DNA from: Clostridia bacterium
GTDB lineage: Bacteria; Bacillota_A; Clostridia; Oscillospirales; CAG-272
NCBI GenBank assembly: GCA_017445115.1
Contig: JAFSUU010000122.1
Location: 21,087-85,086, forward strand
DNA length: 64,000 nucleotides
Reading direction: 5' to 3'
Shown here: positions 34,886 through 43,905 of the stretch, piece after piece
Layout of the letters: every line of letters begins with the position of its first letter
Position numbering within the stretch: the first letter of the stretch is position 1
Notes under the pieces: generated by a model
Told to the model about the DNA's origin: nothing
What the model saw: the letters and a program-made list of their open reading frames with translations, nothing else
Databases searched by the model: none
Translations under genes and position numbers: made by a program

Positions 34886-37327
34886 ATGAAATTATCACTT
34901 AACTGGATCAAAGATTTTGTCCGTCTCCCCGACGGAATGGATCTGAAAAAACTCGCATACGATCTTACGATGAGAACGGTCGAAGTCGAGGACGTCGAAG
35001 AAGTCGCGCGCCGCTTTGACGGTATCGTCGTAGGTGAAATTAAGGAAGTCCTGCCCCATCCGAACGCCGACAAGCTCCGCATCTGCAAGGTGGACGTCGG
35101 TACGGGCGACATAAAAGACATCGTCTGCGGCGGAAGCAACCTCGAGGCGGGAATGAAGGTCGTCGTCGCGTGCCCCGGCGCTTACGTCCGTTGGCACGGA
35201 GAGGGCGAACCCGTCGAGATCAAAAACGCAAAGCTCCGCGGAGTTGAAAGCTTCGGCATGATCTGCGCAGCGGTCGAGATAGGAATGGAAGATCTCTTCC
35301 CGGCGAAGGACGACCACGAAATAGTCGACCTCACAGGCTTCGACGCTCCCGCGGGAACTCCCGTTGCGACGGCACTCGGCATCGACGACTTCGTTCTTGA
35401 AATAGACAACAAATCGATGACCAACCGCCCCGACCTCTGGGGACATTACGGGATCGCGAGAGAGCTTTCGGCGATCTACGATCTTCCGCTTGAAAAGATC
35501 GACGCGTACGTTCCCGAAACGGAAACGCCGTTCGACGTCAGGATCATCGACAACGAGCGCTGCCCGAGATACATCGGCTCGAAGATAGAGGGGCTTTCGG
35601 TAAAACCCGCTCCGTTCAAAATGCAAAGCCGCCTGTGGCTCGTCGGTCTTCGCCCGATAAACGCTCTCGTCGACGTGACGAACTACGTCATGCTCGCGGT
35701 CGGTCAGCCGACTCACGTTTTCGACGCGGATCACATCAAGGATCACATAGAAGTCCGCCGCGCAGCAGCGTGCGAAAAGCTTCAGCTTCTCAACGACAAG
35801 GAACTTGAACTCTCGGAGGACGACCTCGTAATTGCCGACGCCGAAGGCGCGGTCGCGCTCGCCGGAGTTATGGGCGGCGCGAAGGATTCCGTCCTTCCCG
35901 ATACTGATTCGGTCATCCTCGAGGTGGCGAACTTCGAGTCAAGAGGCGTTCGCCGCACGGCGCTCCGCTACGACAACAGGACCGAGTCCTCGGCAAGATA
36001 TGAAAAAGCGATAGATCCGGAAAGATGCGATCTCGCGCTTTCCGTTGCGATGAAGCTCTTCAAAGAGCTTTATCCCGATATGAAGGTCACGGCTTTCTCG
36101 GACAAATATCCCGTGAAGCTCGTGAGAAAAGAAGTCGACGTTCCGCTCGAATGGCTCGACCGCCGTCTCGGCATGAGGATCCCCAAGGAGATCGTGGAGC
36201 GCAAGCTCGGCGCGATGGGATTCGATGTCGAATACACGGACACGTATATGAAGGTCACGGTCCCCACGTGGAGATCGACCGGCGACGTCGGCATCAAAGC
36301 GGATATTATGGAAGAAGTAGCCCGTATGTACGGCTACGACAACTTCGAGCCGACCAATATCACGACCACGTTCGAAGGCGCGATCAACCAGCTCGGCGAA
36401 GACCTTGTAAGACGTATCAAAGAGTATCTTGCGATCAGATGCGATATGCAGGAGATCTTCACGTATCCCTGGATGAGCGAGGAATTCGTGACCGCTCTCT
36501 TCCCGACGACGGACGGCATCCTCGCACTTTCAACTCCTCCGTCACCTGAGGAAAAGTATTTACGTTCGTCGCTTCTCCCGAATATCTGCCGCGCGATAGT
36601 TAAGAACGAGCACGATTTTGATGCGTTCGATATTTTCGAGGAAGCGAAAGTATTTCTCGACCGCGATTATACGGAAGAATATCCCGGCGAAAAACTGCCG
36701 CGTCAGGAGCGCCGCCTCGGCTGCGCGTTCGCGGCTCGCCCGGAAAATGCCGAGCGTCTGTTCTACCGTGCAAAGGGCGTTATCGGTTCGATGCCGAGAT
36801 ACACTCACATGGAGGGCTTCACGTTCGAACGAATTGAAAAACCGTGCTGGGCTGATGAGACCGCATGGCTCAATATCTGCGTTGACGGCAAGCGTATCGG
36901 CGACCTCGCTCTTCTTTCGAGAAGAGCCGCGGCGGGATGCGGGATTAAAGTCTTATCCGCCGTACTCGTCGAACTTGACCTCGGCGCGCTTGTCCCGTTC
37001 AAATCGAGAACGAACCGCTTTGAGCACATCTCCGAGTTCCCGGAGAACACGTTCGACATCTCGTTCCTCGTCGATTCATCGGTCAAATGGGAGACGATGA
37101 AGAGCTCCATCCTCGGAAAGAACACCGAAGGCGATCTGCTCCGCGACGTACTCTTTATCGACGAGTACAGAGGACGCCAGATCCCCGACGGAAAGAAATC
37201 CGTCACAGTGCGTCTCGTGATCGGCTCGAATGATAAGACGCTCACCGGAGCGGAGATCGAGAAGGTAGCTGACGCGGTCATGAGAAAAATATCTCACGTT
37301 CTCGGCGCCGACGTGCGAACGAAATAA
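34886..37327 (+). CDS. pheT: Phenylalanine--tRNA ligase, beta subunit
   Basis: 813 residues, normal size. N-terminal tRNA-binding EMAPII-like domain (VVGEIKEVLPHPNADKLRICKVDVG), B3/B4 editing region, B5 domain, class II-like core (MEEVARMYGYDNFEPTN) and C-terminal FDX-ACB anticodon-binding domain (ISEFPENTFDISFLVD). Forms the alpha2beta2 enzyme with PheS. GAGAGGAGG site. Confidence 0.97.
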   Translation: MKLSLNWIKDFVRLPDGMDLKKLAYDLTMRTVEVEDVEEVARRFDGIVVGEIKEVLPHPNADKLRICKVDVGTGDIKDIVCGGSNLEAGMKVVVACPGAYVRWHGEGEPVEIKNAKLRGVESFGMICAAVEIGMEDLFPAKDDHEIVDLTGFDAPAGTPVATALGIDDFVLEIDNKSMTNRPDLWGHYGIARELSAIYDLPLEKIDAYVPETETPFDVRIIDNERCPRYIGSKIEGLSVKPAPFKMQSRLWLVGLRPINALVDVTNYVMLAVGQPTHVFDADHIKDHIEVRRAAACEKLQLLNDKELELSEDDLVIADAEGAVALAGVMGGAKDSVLPDTDSVILEVANFESRGVRRTALRYDNRTESSARYEKAIDPERCDLALSVAMKLFKELYPDMKVTAFSDKYPVKLVRKEVDVPLEWLDRRLGMRIPKEIVERKLGAMGFDVEYTDTYMKVTVPTWRSTGDVGIKADIMEEVARMYGYDNFEPTNITTTFEGAINQLGEDLVRRIKEYLAIRCDMQEIFTYPWMSEEFVTALFPTTDGILALSTPPSPEEKYLRSSLLPNICRAIVKNEHDFDAFDIFEEAKVFLDRDYTEEYPGEKLPRQERRLGCAFAARPENAERLFYRAKGVIGSMPRYTHMEGFTFERIEKPCWADETAWLNICVDGKRIGDLALLSRRAAAGCGIKVLSAVLVELDLGALVPFKSRTNRFEHISEFPENTFDISFLVDSSVKWETMKSSILGKNTEGDLLRDVLFIDEYRGRQIPDGKKSVTVRLVIGSNDKTLTGAEIEKVADAVMRKISHVLGADVRTK

Positions 37328-37382
37328 TGTGCCCGAAAAACGAAAGCAGTTCCAAACGAAATCATCAAAAAGGAGTTACGTT

Positions 37383-37943
37383 ATGAAAACGACTTATGAA
37401 ATGAATATCGCCGGTCTCGACCGTTCCCTTCCGCTCTGCCCTCTGAATGACGAGCTGAAGATCGCCGCTTTCGTCATATTCGGCGATCCCGAGCTGACGA
37501 CCGCCTGCGCCGAAAAGCTCAACTCCCTCGCGCCCGAATACGACTACGCTATCACCGCGGAGTCAAAGGGCATACCGATAGTTCACGAGATGGCGCGTCT
37601 CGACGGGAACCGCAAATATTTTCTCGCAAGAAAGAAACCGAAGCTCTATATGAACGGCGTGTTTGAAGTGACAGTCCGTTCCATCACTACCGAGGGGGAG
37701 CAGAAACTTTATCTCGACGGCGCCGACGCCAAACTTATGAAGGGCAAAAAGATACTTCTCGTCGACGACGTTATATCCACCGGAGAATCACTTGCCGCGC
37801 TTGAAAAGCTCGTCAACGAAGCGGGCGGGATCGTCTGCGGAAGAATGGCGATCCTCGCCGAGGGCGACGCCGCTTCCCGCGACGATATTATATATCTGGA
37901 GAAGCTTCCTCTGTTCAACAAAGAGGGCGAGCCTCTCGCATGA
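37383..37943 (+). CDS. Phosphoribosyltransferase, adenine/xanthine type
   Basis: 186 residues from ATG 37383 (AAAAGGAG upstream). PRPP-binding motif ILLVDDVISTGESL near residue 130, AITAESKGIPIVHEMARL in the hood region. Closest in pattern to the Apt/Xpt purine salvage group. Base specificity uncertain. Follows pheT with a 55-nt gap and precedes trkA. Confidence 0.85.
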   Translation: MKTTYEMNIAGLDRSLPLCPLNDELKIAAFVIFGDPELTTACAEKLNSLAPEYDYAITAESKGIPIVHEMARLDGNRKYFLARKKPKLYMNGVFEVTVRSITTEGEQKLYLDGADAKLMKGKKILLVDDVISTGESLAALEKLVNEAGGIVCGRMAILAEGDAASRDDIIYLEKLPLFNKEGEPLA

Positions 37944-38004
37944 CAAAACCGTCCGGTAAGGTCGGAAAACGCCGCTTTTGCGGATCAAGAAAAGGGTATT
38001 GTTT

Positions 38005-39366
38005 ATGAAGATAATTATTGTCGGATGCGGCAAAGTGGGCGAAGCAGTTGCCGGCGTGCTTTGCAGCGAAGGACACGATATCTGCGTGATAGACAACCAA
38101 AAGAGCGTCATCGACCGCGTGACTTATACTTATGACGTCAAGGGTATATGCGGCGACGGAACACTTTATGAAGTGCTCTCCGAAGCCGGTGCCGCGTCAG
38201 CTGATATGATAGTCGCGACGGCGACGAGCGACGAGGTCAACCTGCTCTCATGCATCATCGCCAAGGATATGGGAACGGTGAGATGCATCGCGAGAGTGCG
38301 CGACCCGAAGCAGAACGCTCACGCTGTTTATCTCAGCCAACATCTCGGAATATCCATGACCGTCAACCCCGAGCTTCTCGCTTCGCGCGAGGCGGCGAGG
38401 CTTATCCTCATGCCGTCGGCTATGGAGGTCGACACGTTCGCGCGCGGAAGGATCGACATGGTTCAGATAAAGCTGACCGACACGTCTCCTATGTGCGGCG
38501 TTCCGCTTGTCAACCTGAAAAGCGTTATCCAGTCAAGGATCCTTGTGTGCGCGATCCAGCGTCCGGGAGTCGAAGAAGCGCTTATTCCGACAGGTAATTT
38601 CGTTCCCGAATCCGGCGACAAAGTGTACCTGACCGCGACGCCGAAGGAGATGGGTACGTTCTTCAGAGAGATGGGGCTTGAGACTCACAAGATCAAGAGC
38701 ACGCTTCTCATCGGAGGAGGTAAGATCTCGTATTATCTCGCTGAAGCGCTCCAGGCTTCCGGCATCAAAGTCAAAATAATCGAAAAGAGCCGCGAAAGAT
38801 GTCTTGAACTCGCGGCGATGCTTCCCAAGACGACGATAATCTGCGCCGACGGCATTGACCAGAGCCAGCTTGACGAAGAGGGCGTCAAGAATTACGACAG
38901 CCTTGTCGCGCTGACCGGCATAGACGAGGACAACGTCATTGTTTCCCTTTACGCAAAGCTGATAGGGGTGCCGAAGGTCATCACAAAGATCAATAAGCCT
39001 GAACTCAAAGCCATGGCGGAAAAAGTCGGTATTGAGTGCGTGATCTCGCCCAAGCAGTTGACTCAGGAAGTCATGCTGACGTACGTCAGATCCGCGGAGA
39101 AGACGGGCAGCAGTAAGATCCGCACGCTCTACAGAGTTGCGGACGATAAGGCGGAGGCGATGGAGTTCGTCGTCGACGCTAAGAGCCGTGCCGCAGACAT
39201 TCCTCTTGCAGAGCTCAAAACAAAGAAGAATCTTATCATTGCCGGAATCATCAGGCAGGGAAAGGTCATATTCCCCGGCGGTTCCGACACGATAAAGCAG
39301 GGCGATATCGTCATCGTCGTCACGACGAACAGATTTATCAACGAGCTTGACGGTATCCTTGAATAA
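38005..39366 (+). CDS. trkA: Trk potassium uptake regulatory protein TrkA
   Basis: 453 residues with two RCK_N-RCK_C repeats: first NAD-binding loop MKIIIVGCGKVGEAVA, second LLIGGGKISYYLAEAL near residue 225. Cytosolic peripheral subunit that gates TrkH by NAD/ATP. ATG 38005 follows AAAGGG. Directly followed by trkH, as usual in Clostridia. Confidence 0.95.
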   Translation: MKIIIVGCGKVGEAVAGVLCSEGHDICVIDNQKSVIDRVTYTYDVKGICGDGTLYEVLSEAGAASADMIVATATSDEVNLLSCIIAKDMGTVRCIARVRDPKQNAHAVYLSQHLGISMTVNPELLASREAARLILMPSAMEVDTFARGRIDMVQIKLTDTSPMCGVPLVNLKSVIQSRILVCAIQRPGVEEALIPTGNFVPESGDKVYLTATPKEMGTFFREMGLETHKIKSTLLIGGGKISYYLAEALQASGIKVKIIEKSRERCLELAAMLPKTTIICADGIDQSQLDEEGVKNYDSLVALTGIDEDNVIVSLYAKLIGVPKVITKINKPELKAMAEKVGIECVISPKQLTQEVMLTYVRSAEKTGSSKIRTLYRVADDKAEAMEFVVDAKSRAADIPLAELKTKKNLIIAGIIRQGKVIFPGGSDTIKQGDIVIVVTTNRFINELDGILE

Positions 39367-39386
39367 CAGGAACAGGAGATGATCGT

Positions 39387-40883
39387 TTGAATTTAAAGAG
39401 AATACTTTTCTTCACCGGTCGTATCCTTGTCGTATTTTCGGTGCTGATGCTTCTCCCTGTCATTGTCGCTTTGATCTACGGAGAGTACGGAAGGATACTT
39501 CCGTTCGTCATTCCTGCGTCTGCGGCGTGCCTCGCGGGGTCCGCGTGTATGTTCCTTCGACCGGAAGGAAAGTACAAAGCGAGCGAGGGATTTACGATAA
39601 CCGCGCTCTCATGGGTGCTGATCTCCGTTTTCGGCTGCCTTCCGTTCGTGATAAGCGGCGAGATACCGAATTTCATCGACGCGTTTTTTGAAACTGTGTC
39701 GGGATTCACGACGACAGGAGCAAGTATCATCGGAAAGACGACGACGTCGTCGGCTGTCGGCGGGCTCGTGGAGAATATGGCGAGGTCGCTTCTGTTCTGG
39801 CGTTCTTTCACTCACTGGATCGGAGGTATGGGCGTTCTCGCGTTCGGCATCGCGCTCTTCCCGGGCATGAAGGGAAAAGGCGACGAATCGGGAAGCGAAG
39901 CGCATATCCTGCGCGCCGAATCCCCCGGGCCGACCTACGGCAAGCTCGTGTCAAAACTCCGTTTCAACACGAGGATTCTTTACGGTATTTATCTCGGTCT
40001 TACCGTTCTTGAAATACTCTTTCTTATATTCGGCGGAATGCCGGTCTTCGACAGCGTCGTGCATTCGTTCGCGACCGCCGGAACCGGAGGCTTCAGTATT
40101 TTCGCCGACGGCGTCATGCATTATAACAACGCGTATTACGAAATGGTAATGGCGGTGTTTATGGTGCTGTTCGGAGCAAATTTCAACGTATATTATTTTA
40201 TGCTGATAAGGCGCTTCTCCTCGGCGTTCAAAAACGAGGAGGTCAAGTGGTATTTCGGAATAATCGGCGCCGCCACCGCGACTATCATGATAAATACGAT
40301 GGTCCGCGGGGTCTATACGACGTTCGGAGAGGCGTTCAGGCATTCGTTCTTCCAGACCGCGTCGATAATGACCACGACCGGATTTGCCTCTGCCGACTTC
40401 ACTCTCTGGCCGGCGATGTCGCAGGTCATTCTGGTGCTTCTGATGTTCATCGGAGCCTGCGCGGGATCCACCGGCGGCGGGCTTAAAGTCTCGCGTCTTT
40501 TGATCCTTATCAAAGCCGCGATCAGAGAGGTGAGACGTTCCGTAAAGCCGAAGAGCGTTCACCTCGTCACCTGCGATGGTGAAGTGGTTGAACACCAGGT
40601 CATAATGAACGTGTGCGGATATTTTATCGTTTACGTTCTGCTCACCGCCGTGTCGACACTGATAGTTTCATTCGACGGATTTGACACCACGACGTCTTTC
40701 ACGTCGGTCGTCGCCTGCTTCAACAATATCGGACCGGGCCTCGGAAAAGTCGGACCGCTCGGAACGTACGCGGGCTATTCGGTCGTATCGAAACTGACTC
40801 TGTCGTTCGATATGCTCTTCGGAAGGCTTGAAATATTCCCGCTCCTGATAGCGCTTGCGCCGTCCGCGTGGAGAAATAAATAA
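39387..40883 (+). CDS. trkH: Trk potassium uptake transmembrane protein TrkH
   Basis: 498 residues, about ten membrane segments with four pore loops: FFETVSGFTTTGASI, FATAGTGGFSIF, TASIMTTTGFASADF and FNNIGPGLG. Start is TTG 39387: AGGAG at 39374-39378 is correctly spaced and MNLKRILFFTGRILVVF reads like the family's N-terminus; the nearby ATG (39379) is out of frame and stops at once. Functions with TrkA. Confidence 0.95.
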   Translation: MNLKRILFFTGRILVVFSVLMLLPVIVALIYGEYGRILPFVIPASAACLAGSACMFLRPEGKYKASEGFTITALSWVLISVFGCLPFVISGEIPNFIDAFFETVSGFTTTGASIIGKTTTSSAVGGLVENMARSLLFWRSFTHWIGGMGVLAFGIALFPGMKGKGDESGSEAHILRAESPGPTYGKLVSKLRFNTRILYGIYLGLTVLEILFLIFGGMPVFDSVVHSFATAGTGGFSIFADGVMHYNNAYYEMVMAVFMVLFGANFNVYYFMLIRRFSSAFKNEEVKWYFGIIGAATATIMINTMVRGVYTTFGEAFRHSFFQTASIMTTTGFASADFTLWPAMSQVILVLLMFIGACAGSTGGGLKVSRLLILIKAAIREVRRSVKPKSVHLVTCDGEVVEHQVIMNVCGYFIVYVLLTAVSTLIVSFDGFDTTTSFTSVVACFNNIGPGLGKVGPLGTYAGYSVVSKLTLSFDMLFGRLEIFPLLIALAPSAWRNK

Positions 40884-40893
40884 AAGATTTTTC

Positions 40894-40933
40894 GCGGGAG
40901 AATGCGCCAAAATTCTCCCGCTGAAATTTTTTT
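40894..40933 (+). terminator. Terminator after trkH
   Basis: GCGGGAGAAT (40894-40903), eight-base loop, ATTCTCCCGC (40912-40921), tail TGAAATTTTTTT. Confidence 0.88.
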
Positions 40934-40989
40934 GAAAAAAGGCTTGCATTTTTCAAAGCCTTATGGTATACTTAATAAGCTATCGATCC

Positions 40990-41064
40990 GGCCCGTTGGT
41001 CAAGAGGCTAAGACATCGCCCTCTCACGGCGAAAACATGGGTTCGATTCCCGTACGGGTCACCA
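40990..41064 (+). tRNA. tRNA-Glu (CTC)
   Basis: Acceptor GGCCCGT/ACGGGTC, D arm TGGTCAAGAGGCTAAGACA, anticodon stem TCGCC/GGCGA with loop CTCTCAC (anticodon CTC, reads GAG), T arm TGGGTTCGATTCCCG, CCA encoded at 41062-41064. A complete normal tRNA, in contrast with the CCA-less tRNA-like RNA at 43906. Confidence 0.96.
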
Positions 41065-41069
41065 GCAAA

Positions 41070-41110
41070 GAAACCGCTTTTGTCTTTCGGACAAAAGCGG
41101 TTTCTTTGTT
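41070..41110 (+). terminator. Terminator of tRNA-Glu
   Basis: Perfect 15-bp stem GAAACCGCTTTTGTC (41070-41084) / GACAAAAGCGGTTTC (41090-41104) followed by TTTG. Confidence 0.88.
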
Positions 41111-41113
41111 GTG

Positions 41114-41333
41114 TTTGTGTCCGTAGGGCACAACTTCTTTTTTCGCGTCAGCGAAAACATCGTTTGACAGGGCAAAGCCCTGTCAACATCGTTCGGTCTG
41201 ACGACCGGCAAAAAATATGCGGACACAAAACGATGTTACGCCGTTGGCGCAAACGATGTTGCCTTGCGGCAAACGATGTGCTCCTTCGGAGCAATGATGT
41301 TACGGCTCCGCCGTTGATCACGCCTGCTGGCGT
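41114..41333. repeat. Hairpin-linker array E (AACATCGTT / AACGATGTT type)
   Basis: Linker AACATCGTT at 41156 and 41185, and its reverse complement AACGATGTT (or one-base variants) at 41229, 41252, 41272 and 41293. Between them lie perfect small hairpins: TTTCGC/GCGAAA, TGACAGGGC/GCCCTGTCA, CGGTC/GACCG, GCC/GGC, GCTCC/GGAGC, ACGG/CCGT, ACGCC/GGCGT. The first half is further closed by TTTGTGTCCG (41114) / CGGACACAAA (41220). No gene is seen in 41111-41533. Confidence 0.8.
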
Positions 41334-41413
41334 ATTGAAAAACGTATATCATTTATTAATACAGCTGTTTTGAGATGAGTTTTCCTTGCAAAACCCTCAA
41401 AGGCCAACTCCTC

Positions 41414-41454
41414 CGCGGTCAGACGCCGGATACGCGTCTGACCGCGATTTTTTG
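41414..41454 (+). terminator. Terminator-like hairpin upstream of the RNA-repair cassette
   Basis: CGCGGTCAGACGC (41414-41426) pairs with GCGTCTGACCGCG (41434-41446), tail ATTTTTTG. Its core GGTCAGACGC...GCGTCTGACC is nearly the exact reverse complement of the hairpin after rtcB (47422-47448). Confidence 0.8.
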
Positions 41455-41495
41455 AAAAAAGAGCTGTAAAGTACTTTTTATTGGACAGCAGTTTG

Positions 41496-41504
41496 TGATA
41501 TAAT
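41496..41504 (+). promoter_or_regulatory. Extended -10 promoter of the WYL operon
   Basis: TGATATAAT (TGn plus TATAAT) 29 nt before the WYL start; no good -35 box at 17 nt, so activation or an extended -10 mechanism is likely. Confidence 0.6.
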
Positions 41505-41533
41505 GATAATACTGAAGGAAGGAGGATAGAGTC

Positions 41534-42787
41534 ATGGCTTACAGCGAGCTGATCAAGAGCTTTGAGAAGATCCGTAACTATATGCGGGAATTCTACGTTT
41601 ACGGGTTCAAAAGTCGCGATGAATACACTAAGAAAAGCGCGCGTTCCTACGACGATGAGCGCCGCAGGATCGAGAGCTATCTCGGCGACTATATGAGATT
41701 CAGGCAGACACCCGAAGGAAAGAACGTATTTCTGTCGATAGACAGCAGGACGGCTCGCCGCAATCCGTTGTATCGTGCGTGGGGAGCGAAGAGCTTTACG
41801 GACGGAGACATCACGCTCCACTTCATCCTGTTCGATATACTCTGTTCGCCGGACATATCGCTCACTCTGTCGGAGATCACGGAGAAGATAGACACATATC
41901 TTTCGGTATTTGAAGATCCGAAATGCTTCGATGAATCGACGGTCAGAAAGAAGCTCAAAGAATACGTAAACGAAGGGATAATAGTCGCTGAAAAGTGCGG
42001 CAGAACGGTTTATTACAGACGCGCGGATGACGTGCCTGCGCTGCCTCGCGAAGCGACAGGCTTTTTCTCCGAAGTCGCGCCGTGCGGTGTGGTCGGATCG
42101 TTCATTCTTGATAAAGAAGGAAAACGAGACGGGCCCTTCGCATTCAAGCATCACTACATAACGTCCGCGATGGACAGCGGAATCCTCCTCGAGCTCTTTG
42201 AGGCGATGAACGAAAAGCGGTACATTACTATCGAAAATGAATTGAAACGAAAGGAAAAGATAAAAGAGTTCAACGTCGTTCCGCTTCAGATAAGGATAAG
42301 CGTTCAAAGCGGAAGACAGTATCTTATGGCTTACCTGCCGAGCGTAAAGCGGGTGACTTCGTTCAGAGTAGACAGAATACTATCTGTCAAGGCCGGCGAG
42401 GTATGCAAAGATTATGATTCTCACCGTGAAAAGATCGAAAGAATGGCGGATAATCTCTGGGGAGTCAGCACGCAAAGCACTTCTGGCGACCGCCTCGAGC
42501 ACATAGATTTCACCGTCGTATATTCGGATCGGGAACAATTCATTCACAACCGCCTCGAGCGTGAAAAAAGATGCGGTACGGTCGAGCGGATCGATGACAG
42601 CACGTCGAAATTTTCGGCAGACGTCTATGACGCGCGAGAACTTATGCCGTGGATCAGGACTTTTATCTGCAGAATAACCGAACTTCACTGCTCGAATAAA
42701 GCGGTTGAAGATCATTTCATGGACGACTTCAACCGGATGTGCGAGATGTACGGAGTTGAAGGAGGTGAGATGAGTGATATTCAGTGA
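41534..42787 (+). CDS. WYL domain regulator 1
   Basis: 417 residues, soluble. N-terminal ~170 residues look like a winged-helix region (FILFDILCSPDISLTLSEITEKIDTYLSVF..., STVRKKLKEYVNEGIIVAEKCGRTVYYRR). The middle and C-terminus form the WYL region (EFNVVPLQIRISVQSGRQYLMAYLPSVKRVTSFRVDRILSVKAGE), with a WCX-like end. WYL proteins bind nucleic acid or nucleotide ligands and regulate stress and defence operons. GGAAGGAGG site. Overlaps WYL gene 2. By position it should control the RNA array, DUF2828 and rtcB downstream. Confidence 0.8.
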   Translation: MAYSELIKSFEKIRNYMREFYVYGFKSRDEYTKKSARSYDDERRRIESYLGDYMRFRQTPEGKNVFLSIDSRTARRNPLYRAWGAKSFTDGDITLHFILFDILCSPDISLTLSEITEKIDTYLSVFEDPKCFDESTVRKKLKEYVNEGIIVAEKCGRTVYYRRADDVPALPREATGFFSEVAPCGVVGSFILDKEGKRDGPFAFKHHYITSAMDSGILLELFEAMNEKRYITIENELKRKEKIKEFNVVPLQIRISVQSGRQYLMAYLPSVKRVTSFRVDRILSVKAGEVCKDYDSHREKIERMADNLWGVSTQSTSGDRLEHIDFTVVYSDREQFIHNRLEREKRCGTVERIDDSTSKFSADVYDARELMPWIRTFICRITELHCSNKAVEDHFMDDFNRMCEMYGVEGGEMSDIQ

Positions 42788-43685
42788 ACTGTACGGCGCG
42801 TATTACAATGCGGTAGCCGCACTTTTACGAGAGGCGTCGGATAAGGCCCTTTGTCAAAAAGAGATGCGCGAGATCGTTGAAAGATACGCGTTCGCGGAGA
42901 GTACTCTTTCGATCATTCCCGCGATAGAGGAAGAAAGATGGCAGCTTATGAAGGACGGCCGGAGCATCCTGAAACATGCGCCGACGATGCCTCTTACGAC
43001 TCTCCAGAAAAGATGGATGAAGGCGATCTCTCTCGATCCGAGGATCAAGCTGTTCACGGGAGACGAGGACCTGTTTCCCGACGTCGAGCCGCTGTTCAGG
43101 AAAGAGGATATTTACGTTTACGATAGATATTCTGACGGAGATCCGTACGAGGACGAGGGGTATAAAAATCGATTCAGAAAGATACTTGAAGCGATAAATA
43201 ACAAAACGCCTCTTTCGCTGAATCTTGTCAACAGAGTTGGAAACCCGATCTATATGGTCATGGTCCCGGAATATCTCGAGTATTCCGAGAAAGATGATAA
43301 ATTCCGGCTGATCGGGACGGGTAACAGATACGGCGGAACAATTAATCTCGCGCGTGTAGTCGACTGCAAACCGTATAAAAAAGAATTCAGGTATACAAAG
43401 CCGGTGATAACGCGGACGTCTGAAAAAACGGTAGTGTTTGAAGTGACCGACGACAGAAACGCTCTCGAACGGGCGATGCTCCATTTTGCTCATTTCGAAA
43501 AGAGCGCGGAAAGGATCGATAACAACAAATATCGCGTGTCGCTCAAGTATGACAAGTACGACGAAACAGAGATCGTCATCAGGATACTTTCCTTCGGACC
43601 GATGATAAAAGTCATCTCACCGGATTCGTTTACGGAGTTGATAAAAGAAAGACTGAAAAAACAAAAAAGTTGCGGGCTCGGATGA
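42774..43685 (+). CDS. WYL domain regulator 2
   Basis: 303 residues. GTG start 42774, seven nt after GGAGG, overlapping gene 1 by 14 nt. Helical N-terminus (ALCQKEMREIVERYAFAESTLSIIPAIEEERWQLM), then a WYL-like beta region (NNKTPLSLNLVNRVGNPIYMVMVPEYLEYSEKDDKFRLIGTGNR...INLARVVDC) and a WCX-like C-terminus. WYL identity is weaker than in gene 1. The two probably form a heteromer. A strong terminator overlaps its last codons. Confidence 0.7.
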   Translation: MIFSELYGAYYNAVAALLREASDKALCQKEMREIVERYAFAESTLSIIPAIEEERWQLMKDGRSILKHAPTMPLTTLQKRWMKAISLDPRIKLFTGDEDLFPDVEPLFRKEDIYVYDRYSDGDPYEDEGYKNRFRKILEAINNKTPLSLNLVNRVGNPIYMVMVPEYLEYSEKDDKFRLIGTGNRYGGTINLARVVDCKPYKKEFRYTKPVITRTSEKTVVFEVTDDRNALERAMLHFAHFEKSAERIDNNKYRVSLKYDKYDETEIVIRILSFGPMIKVISPDSFTELIKERLKKQKSCGLG

Positions 43686-43703
43686 GTTCGCAACTTTTTT
43701 TCC
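43663..43703 (+). terminator. Terminator of the WYL operon
   Basis: AAAAAAGTTGCG (43663-43674) pairs with CGCAACTTTTTT (43689-43700); it begins inside the WYL gene 2 end and separates it from the RNA array. Confidence 0.88.
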
Positions 43704-43723
43704 GTGATTTTCCTTTTTGACGT

Positions 43724-43732
43724 TGATACAAT
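43724..43732 (+). promoter_or_regulatory. Probable promoter of the RNA array and repair genes
   Basis: TGATACAAT (extended -10 TGn + TACAAT) 10 nt before the first unit. The -35 region is poor (GTGATT at 43704), again suggesting an activator. Confidence 0.55.
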
Positions 43733-43742
43733 AGCAGACAGA

Positions 43743-43827
43743 AAGACGCCCACAGCAATCTGTTCTGACATTAACGAACTGCCCTTGCGGGATTGTGTTC
43801 GAGGACTTGCCGAAAGGAGGCGTCTTG
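43743..43827 (+). ncRNA. Array RNA unit 1
   Basis: Closing stem AAGACGCC (43743-43750) / GGCGTCTT (43819-43826), ACAGCAA box at 43752-43758, final G after CTT. The middle includes CCC-TTGC-GGG (near 43783-43792). 85 nt. No ORF. It opens an array whose members share ends but not middles. Confidence 0.75.
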
Positions 43828-43832
43828 AAGTA

Positions 43833-43898
43833 AAGGCACGGACAGCAACGTGATCCACCACTACTAACTTAAAAATGATCATCGGAAAACGTGCCTTG
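43833..43898 (+). ncRNA. Array RNA unit 2
   Basis: Stem AAGGCACG (43833-43840) / CGTGCCTT (43890-43897), ACAGCAA at 43842-43848. Shortest unit, 66 nt. The middle has TGATC/GATCA around an AU-rich loop containing CTTAAAA, the usual loop of tRNA-Leu(UAA), though without a proper stem. Confidence 0.75.
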
Positions 43899-43905
43899 TC
43901 AATAT

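Noticed and set aside
41114..41333. CRISPR-like pattern of repeated AACGATGTT with unique spacers
   Set aside because: The repeat is only 9 nt, flips orientation mid-array, and the spacers are themselves perfect palindromes; no cas genes nearby.
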